Assembly (NCBI RefSeq): GCF_963518785.1
Contig: NZ_CAUQKJ010000002.1
Coordinates: 124,001-188,000, forward strand
DNA: 64,000 bases
From: an uncultured Campylobacter sp.
GTDB taxonomy: Bacteria; Campylobacterota; Campylobacteria; Campylobacterales; Campylobacteraceae
Direction: 5' to 3'
In this document: in pieces, positions 1-8,100 of the stretch
Numbering within the stretch: the stretch's first letter is position 1
How the letters are laid out: each line of letters opens with the position of its first letter
Notes under the pieces: generated by a model
The model's input: the letters and a program-made list of their open reading frames with translations, nothing else
Databases searched by the model: none
Told to the model about the DNA's origin: nothing
Program-made: the position numbers and the translations under genes

Positions 1-1413
1 AAATTCCAAAGCTTCAAAGCGCGATACCGAGCTGATAATATCGACATCGTCAAAAAGTCCGAGCTGGTAGTTTTTTCTCTTTTTTTCAAAAATTTTAACG
101 CTCTCGTCGGGACGCAAAAGCCCTGCGTGAATGCTTCCGTGCCCAAGTGCGATTAGCGCGTCGAAAAGCTCCTTACTTAACGCGCTGCCGACGCCTCTTG
201 CGTATTCGCACGTGCTCATAAATGCCATCATATCTTTTGGGTTTATTATCATCGCGAAGATGTCCGTAAAGGCCTTGATCTCACGGCTTTCAAAAAAGCT
301 CACGCCGCCTTTTCGCTTCGCGCCGATACTGAGCTCCTTAAGCGCAACCTCGACGCCGTCGGCGCTGGAGTTGTTGCGAAAGATGATGGCGATCTTTTCG
401 CGCGGGGTACCGCTTTGCGCGATCTGTGCGGCTACGTGGGCGTATTGCGCCGCCGTATCGTCGTAAACATGCAGCCTAGGCGCGCTAAATTTTCCCTCGC
501 GGCCCACGATCAGCTTCTTTTCGTAAAGACGCGGATTGTTCGCGATGACGCGATTTGCAAGCGCTAAAATCGCCGAGCTTGAGCGGTAGTTGATATTCAG
601 CGCGTAAATTTTAGCGTCCGCAAAGCGCTTGCCGAAGCTACCGATGATGTCGATGTTTGCGCCGTTAAAAGCATAGATGCTCTGATCGAAATCGCCGACG
701 CAAAAAAGGCTTTTCGTCGCAAAGGCATCGATGAGGCTTCCTTGCAGCGAGTTCGTGTCCTGATACTCGTCCACTAAAATTTCATCAAATCGCAGCGGCG
801 CGCCCTTTTGTAGCTCACGGCGCATCTTTAGCAACACGTCGTTGAAATCGGCGTAGTTAAATTTCGCCTTTTCCTCCTCGAACTCGCGCAAAATATCTGC
901 GTAAATTTCGGCAAATTCCGCCTGATCCTCGTAGTTTTTGCTAAACCACGTCGCAAAATCCGCGCTCATCTCTTTGTTTTGATACAGCGAGTACACGTCG
1001 TACAGATACGCCCCGCCGTAGGGACGCGCGTCGCTTACGTGATAAAATTTGCGCTTTTCTACGAGGCTTTTTAGCAGCGTCTTGAGCTCGGCGGGCTGCT
1101 TTAGGATCACACCTTTGCCCAGCTCGCGAAGTAGGGCGTAGGATACGGCGTGGAAGGTGCCCGCGACGATTGCGGAGGTGATTTTTTTATCAAAATGCCG
1201 CTGCAAGCGCGCTATCATCTCGCTTGCGGCCTTATTCGTAAAAGTAAGAAGCAAAATTTTTCTAGGGCTCGTGCCGAGATTTAGCAGATGAGCGATGCGC
1301 GCGACGATGGTGCTGGTTTTGCCCGTGCCTGCGCTTGCGATTACTAGATTGTGTCCCGAAGGAGCGGTTGCGGCGGCGTATTGTTCGGTGTTTAGCTTAG
1401 CTAGAGCGTCCAA
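1..1413 (-). CDS. UvrD/Rep-family ATP-dependent DNA helicase (3' end outside window)
   Basis: The minus strand is open from the left edge to about 1440 and encodes the N-terminal part of a superfamily 1 helicase. Visible motifs in order are a Q-motif-like start (LNTEQYAAATAP), Walker A (ASAGTGKTST), motif Ia (LLLTFTNKAASEM), motif II (DEYQDTNSLQ), motif III (GDFDQSIYAFNGA) and motif IV (INYRSS). This family unwinds DNA by 3'-5' translocation in repair or replication restart. An in-frame ATG lies at 1440, but AAAGGA sits six bases before a TTG at 1413, which I prefer. The C-terminal part is missing because the window ends. Which of the several Campylobacter UvrD/Rep/PcrA-like paralogues this is cannot be decided here. 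Confidence 0.9.
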   Translation of the reverse strand, partial: MDALAKLNTEQYAAATAPSGHNLVIASAGTGKTSTIVARIAHLLNLGTSPRKILLLTFTNKAASEMIARLQRHFDKKITSAIVAGTFHAVSYALLRELGKGVILKQPAELKTLLKSLVEKRKFYHVSDARPYGGAYLYDVYSLYQNKEMSADFATWFSKNYEDQAEFAEIYADILREFEEEKAKFNYADFNDVLLKMRRELQKGAPLRFDEILVDEYQDTNSLQGSLIDAFATKSLFCVGDFDQSIYAFNGANIDIIGSFGKRFADAKIYALNINYRSSSAILALANRVIANNPRLYEKKLIVGREGKFSAPRLHVYDDTAAQYAHVAAQIAQSGTPREKIAIIFRNNSSADGVEVALKELSIGAKRKGGVSFFESREIKAFTDIFAMIINPKDMMAFMSTCEYARGVGSALSKELFDALIALGHGSIHAGLLRPDESVKIFEKKRKNYQLGLFDDVDIISSVSRFEALEF

Positions 1414-1469
1414 GATTATTCCTTTGCAAAAAGGCGCCATTATAGCCTAAAATCATTAAAATTCTTTGA

Positions 1470-1475
1470 TATAAT
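1470..1475 (+). promoter_or_regulatory. -10 box (TATAAT) directly upstream of pbpC
   Basis: A perfect TATAAT ends six bases before the pbpC ATG at 1482. Transcription would be expected to start at or very near the A of the ATG, and no ribosome binding site lies between. This suggests a leaderless transcript, unless an unseen upstream promoter is used. Confidence 0.55.
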
Positions 1476-1481
1476 TGCGCG

Positions 1482-4400
1482 ATGAAATTTCTAAAATTTA
1501 CGTTAAAAATCGCGCTATTTTGCGCGTTTGCATTCGCTCTGTTTTTGATCTTGGACGCGCTTTATCCGCTAAATTTGGATATGCTAAATAAGCAGAAGAG
1601 TAGAATTTTATATGATCGAAACGGCGAAATTTTAAATATGCAGATCGGCGACGATCAAATTTGGCGCTTTTACGCGAGCGCAGACGAGATACCGCCGCGG
1701 CTGAAACAAAGCGCGATCTACTTTGAAGACCGCTATTTTTACTACCATTTCGGCGTCAATCCAGCCTCGATCCTACGCGCGGCTACGTATAATTTTACGC
1801 AAAATTTTACTAAAAAAAGCGAGGGCAACGTCGAGCGCGTCGGGGCTTCGACGATTACGATGCAGGTTGCGCGTATGATGCGCCCAAAACAGCGCAGCTA
1901 CAAGAACAAAATCATAGAAATTTTCAACGCCTTTCAGCTTGAGTGGCATTTCAGTAAGGATGAAATTTTAGGAATGTATTTCAACCTCGCCCCATACGGC
2001 GGCAACATCGAGGGGGTCAAAACTGCGGCGTATTTTTACTTCAAAAAGGACCTGCGCGAGCTCAGTAACGCTCAAATCGCGCTTCTTAGCGTAATCCCGA
2101 AAAACCCGAACAAAAACCGCCTGGATCGTAGATCAAATATAAACGCGCTTAAAAACCGCCTAATTTCGCAGCTGCGAGAAGGCGGCGTGATCTCGCAAAG
2201 CGAGTATGAGCGCGCTCTTGCGGAGCCGTTTTCGCCCAGGCGCTACGCAGCGCCCAATTACGCGCCGCATTACGCACTGCTAGCGTTTAGCAATTATAAA
2301 ATGCAAAATTTTACCGCCAAAGATGACGTAAATTTCACTCAAAATTTAAAGCAGGGCGGCACGCCTGGCGCGACATCGGAGCAAGCAAGCTCGTCTACAC
2401 GCCGAGCCGCGGCGGGGGCAGAGTCAAATTTTTCGGATGCGGCTGGTGCCGAATCAAATTTTACAGCTGCGACGAAGGTTGGGGCGAATTTATCTAGCGC
2501 CGCAAACACGCAGGCGGGAGTGGATTTGAAAGAAATGAATCCCAAAGAGGCAGATTTTAAAACTAATGCACCGAAGAGTTTAAATTTAGGCGGAACGAGC
2601 CTAAATTTAAACGAGCGCGAAGGCGTAGAATCGCAGGCGGGCGTAAAACTGAATGAGCCGGAAAGCGCAGTAAAACCAAATGGAGGAAAGAGTGCAAATT
2701 TAGATGAGCGGCGAGATTTAATTAATGTCGCCCATCCGTCGCAAAACTCGCAAAGTCTAAATTTAAACGAACAACGAAGCGCTATGCGTTTGCCGCAGAA
2801 TTTTAGCGCGGATACGGATTCGGATAAAGGGCAAACTGAGTATTCGCCGCAAAATCCGAGTGCGGATATAAATTTAAACAAGCGGCAGAATGCCGCCAGC
2901 GCCGCAGATTCGCCACAAAATCAGCAAAACCGGCAAAGTCTAAATTTAAACGAGCGGCAAGATGCTGCGCGTTCGCCGCAAAATTCGCAGGCAGACGCAA
3001 GCTCTAGCGAGCGGTCGCGTGTAAATTTTATTGCGCAAACAAATTCCGCTTCGGATGTTAGTATGCAGGCGGATTTTGCTTCGTCGGACGCTAGTGCCCA
3101 GACAGATTCTACTCCAGGCGCCAAAATACAGACAAATTCTGTTTCAGGCGCCAAATCGCGGGCAAATTTCGCTTCGGACACTAAGGCGCAAATAAATTCC
3201 GATCTAAACGCCAAGACGCAGGAAAATTCCGCAAACTCTAAAGCGGGCGCGCAGCCTCAGGAGCAAACCGCGCGAGCACAGGAGCTTGCACGTCTAAACG
3301 AGGGTAAAATTTATTCGAGCTTGGATCTGAAAACACAGATTGCGCTTGAGGGCTTTTTGAAAAGCGAGATCCTCTCTCTACGCGATAAGGGCGTTAGAAA
3401 CGGCGCTGCGGTGCTGATCGACAACGAAAGTATGAGGGTGATCGCTTACGTCGGCAGCCACGATTTTAGCGCCAATGAGGGGCAAAACGACGGCGTGCGC
3501 TCGCAAAAAAACGTAGGCTCTACGCTCAAGCCCTTCATCTACGCCAAGGCCCTGCAGCACGGGCTCATCACCCCTTCAAAAAAGCTGATCGACGCGCCGA
3601 TAATCTTCGCGGGCTACGTGCCGCGCAACTACAACCAGAGCTTCATGGGTGCAGTGAGTGCGACTGACGCGCTAAGTCTTAGCCTAAATATCCCCGCGGT
3701 AAAGTTAAATTTAATGCTTGGTGACGACGGGCTGTATGAGATGCTATCAAACGTGCATCTGGCGGAGTTTAGCAAGGATTATTACGGCGCAGGTATCGCA
3801 CTGGGCAGTATTTCGATGAGCCTAATGGATCTTACTCGCCTTTACAGCGCGTTTGCAAACGGCGGCAAGCTGCGAAAGCTCGAAATAGCGGGCGCAAAGA
3901 TCGGCGATGATGCTAAAATTTTAACCCCGCAGAGCGCCTACATCGTAACGCAGATGTTAAGAAACGCGCCGCGCTCCTATCTCGGCTCGGTGTGGCAAAA
4001 CACCCTAAACGCGCCGCCTCTGATGTTTAAAACGGGCACGAGCGCCGATGCGCGCGATCTCTACACCGTCGCTATGACGCCTAAATTTACCCTCGGCATC
4101 TGGCTGGGAAATTTCGACGGCTCCAAAACTAGGGATCTTAGCGGCGGCGTGAGTGCCGCAAAAGTGGCGTTTAATATGTTTGGCTTCCTCGATAAATCGG
4201 GCATGCTAGGCGAGGTAGAGTTTGCGCGCCCCGCGGGCGTGAGCTTGCGGCGGGTATGCACCGACGCGTACCGCGAAAAGGAGTGCGCGCAAAGCGCCGA
4301 TGATCTTACTATAGATGGGGTTGAGCCCAACGAGGAGTGCGAAATTTACGGCACGAGCGAGCTTTTTTATCTGCTAAAACACGGCCTAGTCGATCCACAA

Positions 4401-5105
4401 AAGGTGCGCGCAGGAAGATGTGCGGCTAAATTTGCTGCCGTAAAGCCCGTGCTAAACGATATCAACGCCAAAACCTACGAGACCGGCGAGGACGGCACGC
4501 TGCGGCTAAAGGTACAGTGCACGGCGGTTTTCGGCGAGCGGGTATATATCAGACTAAGCGGCGGTTCGCGGGAGTTTATAGCGCTAAATTCCACCGCGTT
4601 TACGATGGAGAATTCCGCGGATTTGGATTCCAAGCATTCTAGCGCGGCGCAGCAAGATAATTTAAAGCAAAATTTTACAGAACAGAATTCCGCGGTACAA
4701 AATTCCATACGACAAAATTTAGCGTCGCAGAATGTAAAATCACAAAATCTTACGAAGCAAAATTCTGCGGGATTGAATTTTATAGCTGAAAATCCAGCCA
4801 CACGGAATTTGGCGTCGCAAAATTCTATCTTGCAAAATTCCACAGAGCAAAATTCGGAGGCTCAAGATTTCACAGCGAAAAATTTTACGGATCGAAATTC
4901 CTCGCAGCAAAATTTTGTGGCACGCGATTTCACCACGCAAAGCCTAGCGCCTGCAAATTCTAAAGTTAAAATGGGAGAATATTTTGCGCGCACTAACGGC
5001 GAGGCTTTTACGCTAAGTCTTGGCGCAGGGGATTTCGAGCTTGGCTGCCTGGACGAAAATGCAAATTTCGCTAAAGCAAATTTTAGAGTAAATGAAAGAA
5101 AATAA
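1482..5105 (+). CDS. pbpC: Penicillin-binding protein 1C with two large low-complexity inserts
   Basis: Bifunctional class A PBP that polymerises and cross-links peptidoglycan in the periplasm, anchored by an N-terminal membrane helix (about residues 5-27). The GT51 glycosyltransferase domain shows the catalytic EDRYFYYHFG motif (Glu82). The transpeptidase shows SxxK at Ser680 (GSTLKPF) and KTGTS near residue 850. A PBP1C-type C-terminal domain with several Cys follows. At 1207 residues it is far longer than the usual 750-800. The excess lies in two inserts: about residues 280-598 between the catalytic domains (irregular LNLNER/AD-rich repeats) and about 1042-1160 within the C-terminal domain (a run of pentapeptides such as QNLAS, QNSIL, QNFVA). 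It is followed by yfhM, as in many Proteobacteria. Confidence 0.93.
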   Translation: MKFLKFTLKIALFCAFAFALFLILDALYPLNLDMLNKQKSRILYDRNGEILNMQIGDDQIWRFYASADEIPPRLKQSAIYFEDRYFYYHFGVNPASILRAATYNFTQNFTKKSEGNVERVGASTITMQVARMMRPKQRSYKNKIIEIFNAFQLEWHFSKDEILGMYFNLAPYGGNIEGVKTAAYFYFKKDLRELSNAQIALLSVIPKNPNKNRLDRRSNINALKNRLISQLREGGVISQSEYERALAEPFSPRRYAAPNYAPHYALLAFSNYKMQNFTAKDDVNFTQNLKQGGTPGATSEQASSSTRRAAAGAESNFSDAAGAESNFTAATKVGANLSSAANTQAGVDLKEMNPKEADFKTNAPKSLNLGGTSLNLNEREGVESQAGVKLNEPESAVKPNGGKSANLDERRDLINVAHPSQNSQSLNLNEQRSAMRLPQNFSADTDSDKGQTEYSPQNPSADINLNKRQNAASAADSPQNQQNRQSLNLNERQDAARSPQNSQADASSSERSRVNFIAQTNSASDVSMQADFASSDASAQTDSTPGAKIQTNSVSGAKSRANFASDTKAQINSDLNAKTQENSANSKAGAQPQEQTARAQELARLNEGKIYSSLDLKTQIALEGFLKSEILSLRDKGVRNGAAVLIDNESMRVIAYVGSHDFSANEGQNDGVRSQKNVGSTLKPFIYAKALQHGLITPSKKLIDAPIIFAGYVPRNYNQSFMGAVSATDALSLSLNIPAVKLNLMLGDDGLYEMLSNVHLAEFSKDYYGAGIALGSISMSLMDLTRLYSAFANGGKLRKLEIAGAKIGDDAKILTPQSAYIVTQMLRNAPRSYLGSVWQNTLNAPPLMFKTGTSADARDLYTVAMTPKFTLGIWLGNFDGSKTRDLSGGVSAAKVAFNMFGFLDKSGMLGEVEFARPAGVSLRRVCTDAYREKECAQSADDLTIDGVEPNEECEIYGTSELFYLLKHGLVDPQKVRAGRCAAKFAAVKPVLNDINAKTYETGEDGTLRLKVQCTAVFGERVYIRLSGGSREFIALNSTAFTMENSADLDSKHSSAAQQDNLKQNFTEQNSAVQNSIRQNLASQNVKSQNLTKQNSAGLNFIAENPATRNLASQNSILQNSTEQNSEAQDFTAKNFTDRNSSQQNFVARDFTTQSLAPANSKVKMGEYFARTNGEAFTLSLGAGDFELGCLDENANFAKANFRVNERK

Positions 5106-5119
5106 AAGGTTAATTTGTA

Positions 5120-5125
5120 TATAAT
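5120..5125 (+). promoter_or_regulatory. -10 box (TATAAT) upstream of yfhM
   Basis: TATAAT lies 27 bases before the chosen yfhM ATG, in the 47-bp gap after pbpC. An AAGGA ribosome binding site follows at 5143-5147. yfhM may therefore have its own promoter besides read-through from pbpC. Confidence 0.45.
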
Positions 5126-5152
5126 TTCGTAAAATTTTTGCAAAGGAATTTT

Positions 5153-8100
5153 ATGAAGACAAAACTACTAAGCGCAGCGCTATTTTGCGCTTTGGCTAGC
5201 TTTGCCGCGGGCGTAGAGATCAAATACGCTAGCGGGGCTTACGAGATTAGCGGGGTGGACGGCAGTGGATTTAGTGTCACGCAAAAGCAGATCTTAAAAT
5301 GCACTCCCAAAATCACGGGCACCTACGAAAGCGTGAGCGAGAGCTTAATCAGGCTCTATCCTAAGCCGATGCTTAGCGCCGGGGTTAATTATTCGTGCGA
5401 GGCGCGCGGGGTGCGCTTTGAGTTCGAGACAGAGCCTTTTAGCACCGAGCATATCGCGCTTCTGCGTCCGGGGCTAGTGGCAATCAAATTTAACGATGCG
5501 GTTAGCAAGGACGCGCTACAGCAAGCGACTAGAATTTACCGCGCGCAGAATTTAGCCCAAAACGATATATCCTACGAGCTTAGCTCGCACGATGATCGGA
5601 ATTTTTTATTCAGCTTCGATCCTAAGGCGCAAAACGTCGTATTGCAAATAGAATCCCTCACCTCAAAAGCGGGCGCAAAGCTGCAAAATCCAGTGGAGCT
5701 GCGCACAGACGAGGAGCCTTTTAATGATAGCATTAACGCTTCAAATTTAAGCGGCGTGCAGATCCGCCCTGCGGCTCTAAAAGACGGCTCACTCGCGGCT
5801 AGAGTGTGTTTCCCTAACTATATGGACGAGCTGTCCGCCAAATACGTAAGAATCGTAGGCGTGAGTAAATTTAGCCTCACTCAGCCGCGATATTATTATT
5901 ATGACGAAGATGAAGAGGGCGGCGAAAGCGACGATCCTTCATGCTACTACTATGCAGATATAGTAAGCGACGAGTTTATGCCGAATAAAAGCTACGAGAT
6001 CAGGCTGCTAAAGGGCTTCGGAGATAGCTCATATATCTTGCGTGACGAGATCAAACAAAGCGTAAAAATGGGCGACAGGCTACCTTTCGTAGCCTTTAGT
6101 GACGAGAAAAATTTTATTCCAAAATCCGCTTCGTTGGCATTTAAAAGCTCAAACGTAAATGAGGTTAAAATTTCGATTGCTAAAGTTCCTGAGCAAAATT
6201 TTAGGTATTTTTTAAACTTTGAAAGCAACGAAGATAGTGTAGGTGGGCTAGCTAGCGAGATCGCGGTTAAGAGCTTTGATATAGGAGGCGCTAAAAACGC
6301 CGTTACGGAGCATAAAATCGCGATGGATTTTAAAGGCTACGAGGATGGAATTTATAAAATCACGGCGTTTTACAAAGTGGGCGAAAAGATGCAAGAGGTT
6401 TCGCGCGTAGCCTATCTTAGCGACATTACGGCTCAAGTGGTGCTACTTGAGCGCGGCGCGCTAATTTATACTTCTAGGCTTAGTAATGGCGAGGAGCTAA
6501 GTAGAGCGAAGGTTAAAATTTACAGCGATAAAAATGAGCTAATCGTAGAGGATAAAACGGACGGAGATGGAATTTTGCGATTAGAAAATATGGAAATTCT
6601 AGCCAAAAATCCGCGCTCTATCGAGATTAGTAAAGGCGATGAGCATGCGTTCGTGCTATTTAATAACGCCGTAGCAAGCGTCGAGAAAACGATTACTGCA
6701 AAGCGTCCGTTTGTTTATCTCGCGAGCGAGCTGATAAGCCCGAATGAGCGGCTTTTAGGCACGATCGTGATGAAAAATCGCGATTTTAGCTCTTTAAAAA
6801 ATACGCCGATTAAATTTAAAATTTACGATCCTAGCGGCACTGCGGTCATCACGCGCGCGCAAAACACCGATGAGTTCGGCAGCGTTAAAATAGACGAGCT
6901 GATGGGCGAGAAAAGCGGCACTTACCGCCTAGATCTCATCTATGAGGACAAAATCATCGCTTCTAAAAGCTTCAGCGTAGAAAATTTCGTCCCAAACCGC
7001 ATTAAAAATGAAATTTTAACTGCTAAAGACGAATACGGCGCAGATGAGATCATAACTTTAAAGCTAAGCTCAAACTATCTTGCAGGCGCGCCGGCCGGAG
7101 ATTTGAAAGGCTCGCTTGAAGCAAACGCCTACGAAAAAGAGCTAAAAATTAAAGGCTACGAGGGCTTTTCGTTTCTAAACGATCGCTTAAAGAAAAAGGG
7201 CGCTACGCAGCTTCGTAGGGCAGAATTTACGCTAAGCTCCGCCGGCAAAAAGGAGCTTGCACTCTCGCCGGCAGCAGCTGATCTAAATGTCTCTAACGCC
7301 ATAAATATTCTACTAAATTTCAGCGTAACCGAGGAGGGCAAAAACGTAAACGCATATCGCAGCCTGAGCTATCTGCCTTATGATCGTATCGTAGGAATTC
7401 GCGCGAGCAAGGATTTTATTTCAAGCGGCGATAGCGTAAAATTCGGCTTTGCGCTACTAGATTCCAAAACTAAAACCGACGTCAAAGGCAAGATCGACGT
7501 TGAAATTTACCGAGACGATTTTACTTACGTTTATGACGGTAACAGATACGTCGAGCAAGAAAGCTTTAATCTCGTAAGCGCCGTTAGCACCGATGCGCGC
7601 GAGTTTGAGTATAAATTCCAAAACGGCGGCAATTATCTAATCGTCGCAAACGATTACTCAAGCGGCGCGAGTGCTGGCGTGCGCGTGGACGTAAGCGGCT
7701 GGGGATATTATGGACGGGTAAACGCTAAAGACGTACAAAGCGCTAAAATCAAGCTCGCAAGCGACAAGGTTAAAGCCGGAGATAAAATTAAAGGCGTCAT
7801 CAATTCTCCGGTAGAAAGCGGCGTGCTAAATATCTCGCTTGTGGGCGAGCAGGTTTACGACTATAAAATTCTATCCGTCAAAGGCGGCAGCGCGGAATTT
7901 GAGCTTAGCGTGCCGGATAATTTCGTCGGCGGACATATCAACGCTGTAATCGCGCGCGCCGCGACACCCGCCGCGATGCCGCTTAGAGCCTATGCAAACG
8001 TGCCGGTGGCGCTAGATGCGAGCTCACACAAGGCTAACGTGCAAATTTTAGCCGAGAAAAGCTACAAAAACGGGCAAAATGCGCAGATCAGCGTAAAAAG

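Noticed and set aside
2339..3214. Long minus-strand open frames within pbpC
   Set aside because: They mirror the repeat insert of pbpC on the other strand and lack ribosome binding sites; shadows of the real gene.
4630..4970. Pentapeptide inserts as arrays of Campylobacter N-glycosylation sequons
   Set aside because: Few units satisfy D/E-x-N-x-S/T (DRNSS does), and similar inserts occur in cytoplasmic proteins such as HydD and HypF, where PglB cannot act.
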